In this document: positions 9,135-17,140 of the stretch, piece by piece | Numbering within the stretch: position 1 is the stretch's first letter | Layout: every line of letters starts with the position of its first letter | Assembly: GCF_001613505.1 (NCBI RefSeq) | Contig: NZ_BDCM01000010.1 | Coordinates: 248,001 to 312,000 of the forward strand | Length of the DNA: 64,000 bases | Origin: Nocardia mikamii NBRC 108933 | GTDB taxonomy: Bacteria; Actinomycetota; Actinomycetes; Mycobacteriales; Mycobacteriaceae | Direction: 5' to 3' | Program-made: the position numbers and the translations under genes | Notes under the pieces: model-generated | Told to the model about the DNA's origin: nothing | The model's input: the letters and a program-made list of their open reading frames with translations, nothing else | Databases searched by the model: none

Positions 9135-9526
9135 TACGACCGGCCCTGGATCCCGCCGGAGACCGACCAGACCTCCACGATCAGCCCGTCCTCGACGCGC
9201 AGGATATCGGTGCCGCTCACGGCGATCTCACCGTCCGCGACCGGACGGCGCGAACCGTAGGGCCGCGCCACGGTCCCGGTACGGCGGTCGTCGATCTCGA
9301 CGACCGCCTCGCCCTGGGTTTCGAATCGCTGCCCGGGCGCGGCCGCGCGGAAGGCCGCGATCTGCCGCGCGAACGTCTCCGGATCGTGAATGGTGTCGTA
9401 GGCCTCGGCGCCCGGCTGGGCGTACCGAAGGGTGAAGTGCGGGGCCATGATTCGGTTCGCGAGCTCCAGTTCCCCGTTCCACATCGCCGTCCACCGGTCG
9501 AAGAGTTCGATTCCGTATGCGCGCAT
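9128..9526 (-). CDS. SnoaL/NTF2-like protein
   Basis: The 132-residue product has the length and pattern of the NTF2/SnoaL cone fold: an N-terminal helix with FDRWTAMWNGELELANRIM, then beta strands ending in GLIVEVWSV. Members range from polyketide cyclases and isomerases to non-catalytic ligand binders, so no reaction is assigned. ATG at 9526 is preferred over the GTG at 9532 because GGAG lies 5 bases before it. It is divergent from a PadR-family regulator with two 13-bp palindromes between, and is probably that regulator's target. Confidence 0.75.
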   Translation of the reverse strand: MRAYGIELFDRWTAMWNGELELANRIMAPHFTLRYAQPGAEAYDTIHDPETFARQIAAFRAAAPGQRFETQGEAVVEIDDRRTGTVARPYGSRRPVADGEIAVSGTDILRVEDGLIVEVWSVSGGIQGRSYY

Positions 9527-9539
9527 GTCCACTCCAATA

Positions 9540-9588
9540 GTCTCATTGATACGGTATGACGGATATCAAGCTATAGTCTCAGTGAGAC
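9540..9588. promoter_or_regulatory. Paired palindromes, candidate PadR operators
   Basis: GTCTCAGTGAGAC (9576-9588) is a perfect inverted repeat around one base, and GTCTCATTGATAC (9540-9552) is the same site with one mismatch in the right arm. Both are preceded by ATA and lie 36 bases apart in the 113-bp region between the SnoaL-like gene and the PadR-type gene. Control by the PadR protein is inferred. Confidence 0.65.
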
Positions 9589-9639
9589 CGTGTCAATGCC
9601 GTTCCGAACCGAGACGTGCCGAACCGAAAGCTGACGACC

Positions 9640-10209
9640 ATGGCGGATCTGGGAGCGCAGGACCATATCGTGCTCGGGCTCATCGCCCGGCACGGCCCAC
9701 TCACCCCCTACGAACTCAAAGCACGCATGGAGGAGAGCGTCGACTACTTCTGGCCGGTGCCGCATGCGCAGCTCTACCGCATCCCGGCCCGGCTGGCCGA
9801 GCGGGGCCTGCTGCACGAGGACGCCGAGGAGACCGGCCGCCGCCGGCGGGTATTCCAGCTCACCGACGCCGGACGCGAGGCGTTACGCGCGTGGCTGGCC
9901 GACCCCGGATGCCCGCCGCCGGAGACGCGTGATCCGGCGCAGGTGAAACTGTTCTTCGCCGATCTCGGCGGACCGGAGGACGTGGTCGCCCTCGCGCGCC
10001 GCCAGGCGGCCGAGCACCGCCGCTGGCTCGAGCGCTATCGCGCCCTGCACGCCGAGATCGATCCGGCCGATACCGTGCGCGCCCAATCTCGTTCCCGCAT
10101 CCTGGAACTCGGCATCGGCCACGAGCAGGCGTACGTGGATTTCTGGACCGAACTCGCCGACCGTCCCGACCGGGTCGGGCACGGCGATTCGGCACCGGTC
10201 AGCCGGTGA
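9640..10209 (+). CDS. PadR-family transcriptional regulator
   Basis: The N-terminal winged helix reads HIVLGLIARHGPLTPYELK, followed by AQLYRIPARLAERGLL and the wing ETGRRRRVFQLTDAGREAL, a clear PadR signature. The C-terminal half is the helical dimerisation domain (Vir_act_alpha_C type). It has about 189 residues from the ATG at 9640; a GTG at 9616 would add 8. PadR repressors respond to phenolics and drugs, but the ligand here is unknown. It is divergent from the SnoaL-like gene. Its last codons lie within the first copy of a 26-bp tandem duplication shared with the next gene's 3' end. Confidence 0.86.
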   Translation: MADLGAQDHIVLGLIARHGPLTPYELKARMEESVDYFWPVPHAQLYRIPARLAERGLLHEDAEETGRRRRVFQLTDAGREALRAWLADPGCPPPETRDPAQVKLFFADLGGPEDVVALARRQAAEHRRWLERYRALHAEIDPADTVRAQSRSRILELGIGHEQAYVDFWTELADRPDRVGHGDSAPVSR

Positions 10210-10250
10210 CCACGGCGTAGGCGATCAGCCGGTGACCACGGCGTAGGCGA
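10199..10250. repeat. Perfect 26-bp tandem duplication at two gene ends
   Basis: Bases 10199-10224 are repeated exactly at 10225-10250. The unit begins TCAGCCGGTGACCACG. The PadR gene stops inside copy one, and the O-methyltransferase stop codon (TCA on the plus strand) is the first triplet of copy two. Because both stops survive in either arrangement, the duplication is neutral for both reading frames. Confidence 0.95.
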
Positions 10251-10887
10251 ATCCGTCCCAGCCCTTACTGCCCACGGTCTGCAGCACGGTGGCCTCGAGC
10301 CGCGGCTCGTCGGCGAGCAGTGCCAGCGCTTCCCGAGCTCCGCGGACCGCGGGGTCGCCGGGATCGCCGTCGGCCAGCGCGCCGCGGCGCACGACATTGT
10401 CGACGATGATGACCGAACCGGGCCGAGTCAGCCGCAAGGCCCACCGCACATAGTTGGCGTTGTTCACCTTGTCGGCATCGATGAAGACCAGGTCGAAGGG
10501 CTCGCCGTAGTCCTCGGCGACCGCGGGCAAGGTGTCCAGCGCCGCGCCGACCCGGATCTCCACCCGCTCTCCCACACCCTTGCGATCGAGGTTGGCGCGG
10601 GCCACCTCGGCGTGGTGCGGATCGTATTCCAACGTCACGACGCTCCCCTGCGGTCCCACCGCACGCGCCAGCCACAGGGTGCTGAACCCGCCGAGCGTGC
10701 CGATCTCGAGGACACGCCGCGCCCCGGCCGACAGCGCGAGCAGATACAGGAATTTTCCCTGCGCCGGCGAGACGTCGATGGGCGGCAGTCCCGCATCGGA
10801 ATTCGCCTGCGCCACATCGGAATCGGCGTCCCCGATCAGAGTGTCCACGACGTAGCGATCGACCGCGCCCCATTCGGCATTCGTCAT
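10225..10887 (-). CDS. Class I SAM-dependent O-methyltransferase
   Basis: This is a 220-residue member of the catechol/caffeoyl-CoA O-methyltransferase family (Methyltransf_3). It shows VLEIGTLGGFSTLWLA as the SAM-binding motif I, VTLEYDP as motif II, FDLVFIDADK with the metal-binding Asp, and VIIVDNVVRRG. Substrates of this family include catechols and other small phenolics; the one here is unknown. ATG at 10887 gives the normal family start. It lies 78 bases after ureC on the same strand and could be read through from the urease operon, though it has no known urease role. Confidence 0.87.
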   Translation of the reverse strand: MTNAEWGAVDRYVVDTLIGDADSDVAQANSDAGLPPIDVSPAQGKFLYLLALSAGARRVLEIGTLGGFSTLWLARAVGPQGSVVTLEYDPHHAEVARANLDRKGVGERVEIRVGAALDTLPAVAEDYGEPFDLVFIDADKVNNANYVRWALRLTRPGSVIIVDNVVRRGALADGDPGDPAVRGAREALALLADEPRLEATVLQTVGSKGWDGFAYAVVTG

Positions 10888-10965
10888 ATCGGCCAGTGTG
10901 CCACCGCGCCCGCACCGGTGCACCGCAGCGCCCTCGGCGCCCCGCACGGCAGAAAACGCGCGTGC

Positions 10966-12687
10966 TCAGAACAGGAAGTAGCGCTGCGCCATCGGCAGCT
11001 CGGCGGCCGGCTGTTGGTCCCACACCTCGCCGTCGATGCGCACGGTGAAGGTGTCGGGTTCCACCTCGATGCGCGGCATCGCGTCGTTGAGCGGCAGATC
11101 GCTCTTGGTCCGGCGGCGCACATCGGCCACCGGGACGAGTGTGCGCCGGACCTGCAGCCGCTCGGCGAGCCCGTCCTCGACGGCCTGCGGGGAGACGAAA
11201 TGCAGCGACGTCCCCGCCGCCACCACCGGCGCGGCGCCGAACATCGGCCGCGGCAGCACCGGCTGCGGGGTCGGGATGGAGGCGTTGGCATCACCCATCG
11301 CGGCCCAGGCGATCGCGCCGCCCTTGAGCACCGCATGCGGGCGCACACCGAAGAAGGCCGGCTCCCACAGCACCAGATCGGCCAATTTGCCGACTTCCAC
11401 CGACCCGATCTCGTGGTCCAGACCGTGCGTCACCGCCGGGCAGATCGTGTATTTCGCGATGTAGCGGCGCACCCGATGATTGTCGGCGGCCCCGTCGCCG
11501 GGCAGCGCGCCGCGGCGGCGTTTCATGATGTGCGCGGTCTGCCAGGTCCGCATGACCACTTCCCCGATGCGGCCCATCGCCTGGGAATCCGAGCCGATCA
11601 TCGAGATCGCGCCCAGATCGTGCAGCAGATCCTCGGCGGCGATGGTGGAGGGCCGGATCCGGCTCTCGGCGAAGGCGAGATCCTCGGGCACGGCCGGATT
11701 GAGATGGTGGCACACCATCAGCATGTCCAGATGTTCGTCGAGGGTGTTGACCGTGTGCGGGCGAGTCGGATTCGTCGAGCTGGGCATCACATTCGGGTGC
11801 GAGGCGACGGTGATGATGTCCGGCGCGTGCCCGCCGCCGGCGCCCTCGGTGTGATACGAGTGGATGGCCCGCCCGGCGATCGCGGCGAGGGTGTCCTCCA
11901 CGAATCCGGCCTCGTTGAGCGTATCGGAATGCAGCGCGACCTGGACTCCGGCGGCATCGGCCACCCGCAGGCACGCGTCGATCGCCGCCGGGGTGGTCCC
12001 CCAGTCCTCGTGCAGCTTGAATCCGCCGGCGCCGCCGCGCAATTGCTCCCACATCGCCTCGGGACGCACGGTGTTGCCCTTGCCCAGCAGCAGGATGTTG
12101 ACCGGCCAGCCGTCGGTGGCCTCCAGCATCCGGCCCAGATGCCAGGCGCCGGGAGTGACCGTGGTGGCCTTGGAGCCCTCGGCCGGCCCGGTTCCGCCGC
12201 CGATCAGGGTGGTGATACCGCCGCCGAGCGCCTCGTCGAGCAACTGCGGGCAGATGAAGTGGACGTGGCAGTCGATCGCGCCGGCGGTGAGGATGCGGCC
12301 GTTGCCTGCGATGATCTCCGTCGACGGGCCCACCACCAGATCCGGATGGACGCCGTCCATGGTCTCCGGATTGCCGGCCTTGCCGATCGCGCAGATGCGG
12401 CCGTCGCGAATGCCGATGTCGGCCTTGATAATTCCCCAGTAGTCCACGATCACCGCCCCGGTGATCACGGTATCCGGCGTGCCCTCGGCGCGGGTGGCAC
12501 GAGCTTGGCCCATCGATTCCCGCAAGACCTTGCCGCCGCCGAAGACGGCCTCGTCACCGGCCAGGCCGGGTCCGCCGCAGCGGTCCTCGGTGATCTCGAT
12601 CAGAAGATCGGTGTCGGCCAGGCGAATTCGATCCCCGGCCGTGGGGCCGAAGAGCGTGGCGTACCGAGCGCGGGACAGTTCCGTCAT
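10966..12687 (-). CDS. ureC: Urease catalytic subunit alpha UreC
   Basis: UreC hydrolyses urea to ammonia and carbamate at a dinickel centre. The 573-residue protein is full length. Nickel ligands appear as HVHFICP (HxH) and in the [11 protein letters not shown] and GGGHAPDI regions. [13 protein letters not shown] contains the lysine that is carbamylated, and [23 protein letters not shown] is the mobile flap with the catalytic His (shown here as part of that region). It starts in a TGATG overlap with ureB. The order ureA-ureB-ureC is standard, but ureF does not follow. Confidence 0.98.
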   Translation of the reverse strand: MTELSRARYATLFGPTAGDRIRLADTDLLIEITEDRCGGPGLAGDEAVFGGGKVLRESMGQARATRAEGTPDTVITGAVIVDYWGIIKADIGIRDGRICAIGKAGNPETMDGVHPDLVVGPSTEIIAGNGRILTAGAIDCHVHFICPQLLDEALGGGITTLIGGGTGPAEGSKATTVTPGAWHLGRMLEATDGWPVNILLLGKGNTVRPEAMWEQLRGGAGGFKLHEDWGTTPAAIDACLRVADAAGVQVALHSDTLNEAGFVEDTLAAIAGRAIHSYHTEGAGGGHAPDIITVASHPNVMPSSTNPTRPHTVNTLDEHLDMLMVCHHLNPAVPEDLAFAESRIRPSTIAAEDLLHDLGAISMIGSDSQAMGRIGEVVMRTWQTAHIMKRRRGALPGDGAADNHRVRRYIAKYTICPAVTHGLDHEIGSVEVGKLADLVLWEPAFFGVRPHAVLKGGAIAWAAMGDANASIPTPQPVLPRPMFGAAPVVAAGTSLHFVSPQAVEDGLAERLQVRRTLVPVADVRRRTKSDLPLNDAMPRIEVEPDTFTVRIDGEVWDQQPAAELPMAQRYFLF

Positions 12688-13073
12688 CAGTCGACCGGCC
12701 TTCCGTCGGTCTCGTCGGGCCGGTTCACCACCGGGCCGAGCGGCCCGGGCGCATCCGGGCCGATCCCGTACACCTCGCGGCTGCCGCCCAGCGGCACCAG
12801 CGAAACGCGCTGCGCCAGACCGGGTTCGAAGCGCACCGCCGTCCCCGCCGGAATGTCGAGGCGGCGGCCGTATGCCGCGACCCGGTCGAATTCGAGGGCG
12901 GTGTTGGCCTGCGGGAAATGCACATGACTGCCCACCTGCACCGGCCGGTCGCCGGTGTTGACCACCTCGAGTTCGATTCGGTCGGCGCCGGCGTTGATCT
13001 CGATGGGATCGGCGGCGAGCAGATACTCTCCCGGCACCGGGCCGCCGCCACTTCCAGCGGATATCGCGCTCAT
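12687..13073 (-). CDS. ureB: Urease subunit beta UreB
   Basis: This structural subunit of the (alpha-beta-gamma)3 urease has 128 residues. Family features include [34 protein letters not shown] and [15 protein letters not shown], forming the jelly-roll-like beta subunit. A Gly-rich start and a C-terminal tail of about 20 residues ([14 protein letters not shown]) make it slightly longer than the 100-105 residues of many UreB proteins. It follows ureA by 9 bases and overlaps ureC by 3 bases. Confidence 0.97.
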   Translation of the reverse strand: MSAISAGSGGGPVPGEYLLAADPIEINAGADRIELEVVNTGDRPVQVGSHVHFPQANTALEFDRVAAYGRRLDIPAGTAVRFEPGLAQRVSLVPLGGSREVYGIGPDAPGPLGPVVNRPDETDGRPVD

Positions 13074-13082
13074 CGGTGCCCC

Positions 13083-13385
13083 TCAGTCGATCGGGTGATG
13101 CACGGTCACCAGTTTCGTGCCGTCGGGAAAGGTGGCCTCGACCTGCACGTCGGGGATCATCTCCGGCACACCCGCCATCACGTCGTCGCGGGTGAGCACG
13201 GTGCGGCCCGAGGACATCAACTCCGCGACGGTGCGGCCGTCGCGGGCGCCCTCGAGGACGTGGTCGGTGATGATCGCGACGGCCTCGGGATGGTTGAGTT
13301 TCAGCCCCCGCGCCTGCCGCCGGCGCGCCAGTTCGGCCGCGTAGCTGAGCATCAGCCGTTCCTGCTCGTGCGGTGACAGACGCAC
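13083..13385 (-). CDS. ureA: Urease subunit gamma UreA
   Basis: UreA is the small urease subunit, exactly 100 residues, beginning [18 protein letters not shown] after the start and ending [19 protein letters not shown] and [20 protein letters not shown] are family hallmarks. The GTG at 13385 is correct because GAGGAGG lies 4 bases upstream and the family starts there; longer in-frame readings to 13715 run antisense through the thioesterase gene region. It heads the structural operon, which may start further upstream at the thioesterase gene on the same strand. Confidence 0.97.
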   Translation of the reverse strand: MRLSPHEQERLMLSYAAELARRRQARGLKLNHPEAVAIITDHVLEGARDGRTVAELMSSGRTVLTRDDVMAGVPEMIPDVQVEATFPDGTKLVTVHHPID

Positions 13386-13479
13386 ATCGCCTCCTCGGCT
13401 GCTCGGGCGTACGGTGCTCGATATCTTGGCACGGCCGTACCGGGTTGCGCTCGTCGTCGTGTCGGAGATCGCCTTCCGG

Positions 13480-13938
13480 CTAGCCCTTGGCCGCCCCGTC
13501 CGCGGTGAGGTTCTGCAGCCGCACCTGCCCGCGCGCGACCACCCGGTCCTGCTCGTCGGTGATCTGCACCTGCCACAGCTGCTGCGATCGGCCCTGGTGA
13601 ATCGGGGTGGCGACACCACGCAGACTGCCCTCGCGCACCGCGCGCAGGAAGTCGGTGTTGTTGTTGACGCCGACCACATGTCCGCGGTCGCCGAACCAGA
13701 CACCGCCGCCGACACTGGCCAAGGTTTCGATGATCGTGCAGTACACCCCGCCGTTGACGATGCCCGCGGGCTGGTGCAACTGCGGCGAGACCACCCACTC
13801 CCCGACGACGCGATCGGGCCCGACCTCGGTGTACTTGAGACCGATGAGGTCGGTGAAGGTCCCCTCGCTGTAACGGGTCATCTGCTCGGGCGTGACATCC
13901 GCCAGGGAACGAGCCTCGAATCGGTCGTGCTGTGTCAT
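13480..13938 (-). CDS. PaaI-family hotdog thioesterase
   Basis: This acyl-CoA thioesterase of the hotdog fold has 152 residues. The core reads [25 protein letters not shown], containing the conserved HxxxGIxxGG-like helix start, and [12 protein letters not shown] follows as the next strand. In M. tuberculosis a protein of this family (Rv1847) precedes ureA, so position and family agree. ATG at 13938 is chosen; the frame continues upstream to 14073 but without homology to the family. It lies 94 bases before ureA on the same strand and could be cotranscribed with urease. Confidence 0.85.
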   Translation of the reverse strand: MTQHDRFEARSLADVTPEQMTRYSEGTFTDLIGLKYTEVGPDRVVGEWVVSPQLHQPAGIVNGGVYCTIIETLASVGGGVWFGDRGHVVGVNNNTDFLRAVREGSLRGVATPIHQGRSQQLWQVQITDEQDRVVARGQVRLQNLTADGAAKG

Positions 13939-14153
13939 GGAAAAACACTTACACCACTCGAGTACCGCCCGGTACGGCGGTGCCGCACGCCCCGGGCAGC
14001 GGCGGGGCCGGTAATCGAGCAGCACACCTGGTGATAACATGTGAAAATCGTTGTACCGCAGGGGTATACGCACTCACAGCGATCCGGCTACGGTTGTGAT
14101 CACGGGGAGCGCAACCCTCGCTCCCGCCTCCGCGCGGCCCTACCGTGGCGGCC

Positions 14154-14696
14154 ATGACAGCCGCATCGGACACTCCGCTCAACGACATCGTCGACGCCAC
14201 CGCACAGGCCGTGGCCGGCGATCCGGCGAAGGCGCAGGTCCTGTTTTCCGCCGCCGGAACAGCGGAGGGCGCCGTCGGCAGCGCCGTCACGGCCGGCACC
14301 TACACGGTCCGGGTGGACGAGCCGGCCGCGCTGGGCGGGGCGGGCACAGCGCCCAATCCGGTCGAGTTCTATCTCGCGGCGCTGATCTCGTGTCAGGTGG
14401 TGACCTACCGGTTCTGGGCGCAGCGACTGGGCATCGTCGTCGACGATCTGCGCATCGACGCCGAGGGCGACCTCGACGTGCGCGGCTTCTTCGGCCTCGA
14501 CGACAGCGTGCGCGCCGGATTCCAGCAGGTCCGGGTGACGGTGCACATCGACGGCCCGGAGCCGGCGCAGCGTTACGCTGAACTGCAGGCCGCCGTGGAC
14601 GCCCACTGCCCGGTTCTCGACATCTCCACCGGGCCGACGCCCGTGCTGACCAGACTGATCACTTCCGAATCGGAAAACTCCACAGTTTCCGCCTGA
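14154..14696 (+). CDS. OsmC-family peroxidase-like protein
   Basis: This is an OsmC/Ohr superfamily protein of 180 residues. The two redox cysteines are present: Cys80 in AALISCQVVTYRF and Cys152 in DAHCPVLD. OsmC proteins reduce organic hydroperoxides through this pair. The N-terminal 30 residues are an added helix common in actinobacterial members. It is divergent from the thioesterase gene. A hairpin lies between it and the downstream sulfhydrylase gene. GTG at 14145 would add three residues. Confidence 0.85.
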   Translation: MTAASDTPLNDIVDATAQAVAGDPAKAQVLFSAAGTAEGAVGSAVTAGTYTVRVDEPAALGGAGTAPNPVEFYLAALISCQVVTYRFWAQRLGIVVDDLRIDAEGDLDVRGFFGLDDSVRAGFQQVRVTVHIDGPEPAQRYAELQAAVDAHCPVLDISTGPTPVLTRLITSESENSTVSA

Positions 14697-14720
14697 TTCT
14701 TCGCGAATCGGGCATCCTTG

Positions 14721-14741
14721 GGGGCGGCGCACCGCCGCCCC
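14721..14741. terminator. Hairpin between osmC-like gene and metY
   Basis: GGGGCGGCG (14721-14729) and CGCCGCCCC (14733-14741) form a 9-bp perfect stem with a 3-base loop, without a U tract. It sits 24 bases after the OsmC stop and 45 bases before the metY start. It may end the upstream transcript or act in the metY leader. Confidence 0.45.
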
Positions 14742-14785
14742 ATGCGCGACGACCCATCCCGTCTACACCTTTGGAGCTGAAACCC

Positions 14786-16111
14786 ATGACCGACTCCGTC
14801 GAGCCGAACGATCCGGCGCAGAACTGGAGCTTCGAGACCAAGCAGGTCCACGTCGGCCAGATTCCCGACGGCACCACCAACGCTCGCGCGCTGCCGATCT
14901 ACCAGACCACCTCCTACACCTTCCGCGACACCGATCACGCCGCGGCACTGTTCGGTCTGGCCGAGCCCGGCAACATCTACACCCGCATCATGAACCCCAC
15001 CCAGGACGCGGTCGAGCAGCGCATCGCCGCCCTCGAGGGTGGTGTGGCGGCGCTGCTGTTGTCCTCGGGCCAGGCCGCCGAAACCTTCGCGATCCTCAAC
15101 ATCGCGGGCGCCGGTGACCACATCGTGTCGAGTCCGCGCCTCTACGGCGGCACCTACAACCTGTTCCACTACACGCTGCCGAAGCTGGGCATCGAGGTGT
15201 CGTTCGTCGAAGATCCCGACGATCTGGATCAGTGGCGCGCCGCGATCCGGCCGAACACCAAGGCGATCTACGGCGAGACGGTGTCCAACCCGCAGAACCA
15301 CATCCTGGATCTGCCGGGCCTGGCCGAGGTCGCGCACACCGCCGGGGTGCCGTTCATCGTGGACAACACCGTGCCGACCCCGTATCTGATCCAGCCGCTG
15401 AAGCACGGCGCCGACATCGTCGTGCACTCGGCGACGAAGTACCTCGGCGGCCACGGCGCGGCGATCGCCGGCGTGATCGTCGACGGTGGCACGTTCGACT
15501 GGACGGTGACCGACGAGCAGGGCAACTCGCGCTTCCCCGGCTTCACCACCCCCGACCCCAGCTACCACGGCGCGGTCTTCGCCGATCTGGGCGCGCCCGC
15601 CTACGCGCTGAAGGCGCGGGTGCAGTTGCTGCGTGACCTCGGCTCCGCGGTGGCGCCGTTCAACGCGTTCCTGATCAGCCAGGGCCTCGAGACGCTGAGC
15701 CTGCGAGTGGAGCGGCACGTCTCGAACGCGCAGGCGGTCGCGGAATTCCTCACCGAACAGCCGGAGGTGACCAACGTCTTCTACGCGGGCCTGCCGTCGT
15801 CGCCGTGGTACGAGCGCGGGCGCGAACTGGCCCCGAAGGGCGCCGGCGCGATCGTCGGCTTCGAGCTGGCGGGCGGTGTGGACGCGGGTAAGCGTTTCGT
15901 CGACGCGCTGACCCTGCACAGCCATGTCGCCAACATCGGTGACGTGCGTTCGCTGGTCATCCACCCGGCCTCGACCACGCATTCGCAGTTGACTCCCGAG
16001 GAGCAGCTGACCGCGGGTGTGACGCCGGGTCTGGTCCGGCTCGCGGTGGGTATCGAGGGGATCGAGGACATCCTCGCCGACCTGCGGACCGGTTTCGCCG
16101 CCACGCACTAG
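14786..16111 (+). CDS. metY: O-acetylhomoserine sulfhydrylase (MetY type)
   Basis: This PLP enzyme of the Cys/Met metabolism family makes homocysteine from O-acetyl-L-homoserine and sulfide, feeding methionine synthesis. The 441-residue length and the start WSFETKQVHVGQIPDGTTNAR are typical of MetY rather than of cystathionine lyases or MetB. The PLP lysine is in HSATKYLGGHGAAIAG. NIYTRIMNPTQDAVEQRIAALEGG is the other hallmark. GGAG lies 9 bases before the ATG at 14786. The metX partner is not in the window. No SAM riboswitch sequence is evident in the 89-base leader. Confidence 0.92.
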   Translation: MTDSVEPNDPAQNWSFETKQVHVGQIPDGTTNARALPIYQTTSYTFRDTDHAAALFGLAEPGNIYTRIMNPTQDAVEQRIAALEGGVAALLLSSGQAAETFAILNIAGAGDHIVSSPRLYGGTYNLFHYTLPKLGIEVSFVEDPDDLDQWRAAIRPNTKAIYGETVSNPQNHILDLPGLAEVAHTAGVPFIVDNTVPTPYLIQPLKHGADIVVHSATKYLGGHGAAIAGVIVDGGTFDWTVTDEQGNSRFPGFTTPDPSYHGAVFADLGAPAYALKARVQLLRDLGSAVAPFNAFLISQGLETLSLRVERHVSNAQAVAEFLTEQPEVTNVFYAGLPSSPWYERGRELAPKGAGAIVGFELAGGVDAGKRFVDALTLHSHVANIGDVRSLVIHPASTTHSQLTPEEQLTAGVTPGLVRLAVGIEGIEDILADLRTGFAATH

Positions 16112-16118
16112 TGCTCGC

Positions 16119-16161
16119 CGATGCCCGGTTCGCCGCCGCCCCGGCGGTGGGCCGGGCATCG
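16119..16161. terminator. Terminator hairpin after metY
   Basis: The outer 10-bp stem pairs CGATGCCCGG (16119-16128) with CCGGGCATCG (16152-16161), and the enclosed GC-rich sequence can form a second stem (CCGCC/GGCGG). It begins 8 bases after the metY stop. Confidence 0.7.
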
Positions 16162-16223
16162 CCGTGTCCGCGAAACACGCACCGGCACATCCGGTTTCGT
16201 GCCCGTCCGGCCGGAAACGACGC

Positions 16224-16252
16224 GGCGGGCCCTCCGTGACGAAGGGCCCGCC
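16224..16252. terminator. Hairpin facing the FhuF-like gene end
   Basis: GGCGGGCCCT (16224-16233) pairs perfectly with AGGGCCCGCC (16243-16252) around a 9-base loop. It lies between the converging metY and FhuF-like genes and could end the minus-strand transcript. Confidence 0.6.
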
Positions 16253-16321
16253 GCGGGCAGTGGATCGGGGAGTCGACCGCAGCCCTCGGGACTCTCGCTC
16301 GATCCGGACGCCGAGTTGAGT

Positions 16322-16340
16322 GTAGGTCAGCCTTACCTAA
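16322..16340. promoter_or_regulatory. IdeR/DtxR-type iron box overlapping a stop codon
   Basis: The 19-base site GTAGGTCAGCCTTACCTAA matches the established IdeR consensus TTAGGTTAGGCTAACCTAA at 15 positions and keeps the AGGT/ACCT palindrome. It contains the stop codon of the FhuF-like gene. No gene starts near it, so it may be a relic of a lost promoter. Confidence 0.6.
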
Positions 16341-17040
16341 CCAAGCAAGAGCGACGTACCGGCAACCCTCGATCGGCCAGGGCCAGCAGCAGTGCCTGTC
16401 CTCGCTCGGTCCCGGCATCCGCGCCGGTCCGCGCCAGTTCCGGCACGTAGGTGGCCGCGCCGAGGATGGATTCGCCCACCAGATTCCAGAATCGCGCCCG
16501 GCTCAGCCCGGCACAGCGGTACAAGCTCTCGCACACCAGCGTCAGCGCCGCCTCGCAGCGATGCGCCAGCCACACCGACAGCGCCCGATCACACGGCAGC
16601 GTGACCACCCCCGGCCGCCCTGCCAGCGGATCACCCGCCACCACGCGAATCGTCGTGTCGGACAGGCCCGCCCAGTCCAGCCCGCCGTCGTTGTCGGTGT
16701 GCACCCAGAGATTCTCGAGCCCGGGATCCCAGGCCCGGTTGTCGCAGACCGCCAGCGCGACCACCCGGCCGACCACGGCATGGATCAGCGCGGTGGCGAC
16801 CACTTCGGCGGCGATCCCCGGGCTGACCATCTCCGCCGCGTGCCGGCGATACATGAGCTCGATGCGGCCTTCGCGCACCCCGTCGGCCAGTCGCCACCAG
16901 CGCCGGCGACCCTGTTCGGCCATCGCCGCCATGGCGTAGACCCGCGGATGGCCGGGCTGCAGCGCGCGCAGCCGGACGCAGATCTGTTCGAACGCCGGCT
17001 CGAGACGGCGAGCCGGGAAAATCGTGACTGGTTCGGACAT
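16333..17040 (-). CDS. FhuF-like siderophore-iron reductase, C-terminally truncated
   Basis: The 235-residue protein resembles actinobacterial FhuF/IucA-C-like ferric-siderophore reductases in its central part (ALIHAVVGRVVALAVCDN, ENLWVHTDNDGG, FWNLVGESILGAAT). Functional FhuF proteins end in a Cys-Cys-X10-Cys-X2-Cys cluster that binds [2Fe-2S]. Here the chain ends LPVRRSCLVR, with a single cysteine where the cluster should begin, and the stop codon lies in an iron box. No other frame downstream restores the cysteines. It is divergent from a siderophore importer with an iron box between, so its context supports iron reduction or mobilisation. It is probably non-functional as a reductase or altered in role. 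Confidence 0.65.
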   Translation of the reverse strand: MSEPVTIFPARRLEPAFEQICVRLRALQPGHPRVYAMAAMAEQGRRRWWRLADGVREGRIELMYRRHAAEMVSPGIAAEVVATALIHAVVGRVVALAVCDNRAWDPGLENLWVHTDNDGGLDWAGLSDTTIRVVAGDPLAGRPGVVTLPCDRALSVWLAHRCEAALTLVCESLYRCAGLSRARFWNLVGESILGAATYVPELARTGADAGTERGQALLLALADRGLPVRRSCLVR

Positions 17041-17081
17041 CGAACCCCCTCAACGTTCGGCATTACGGTCGACAACGAAAG

Positions 17082-17100
17082 ATAGGTTAGGCTTACCAGA
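17082..17100. promoter_or_regulatory. IdeR-type iron box in divergent promoter
   Basis: ATAGGTTAGGCTTACCAGA contains the near-consensus core TAGGTTAGGCT of the IdeR/DtxR box. It lies 42 bases upstream of the FhuF-like start and 41 bases upstream of the first FecCD gene. Iron-repressed expression of both directions is inferred. Confidence 0.75.
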
Positions 17101-17140
17101 CTTGTCCGGCCAGAGGTCGCCGCGCAAGTGTTCGATCGCC

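Noticed and set aside
10612..12927. Open frame of about 770 codons opposite ureC and the O-methyltransferase
   Set aside because: Antisense to strongly conserved urease sequence; composition is Arg/His/Gly-rich as expected of a shadow frame.
14697..14785. Possible SAM riboswitch before metY
   Set aside because: SAM-IV riboswitches occur before some actinobacterial metY-type genes, but the 89-base leader lacks the expected conserved segments; only a simple hairpin is present.
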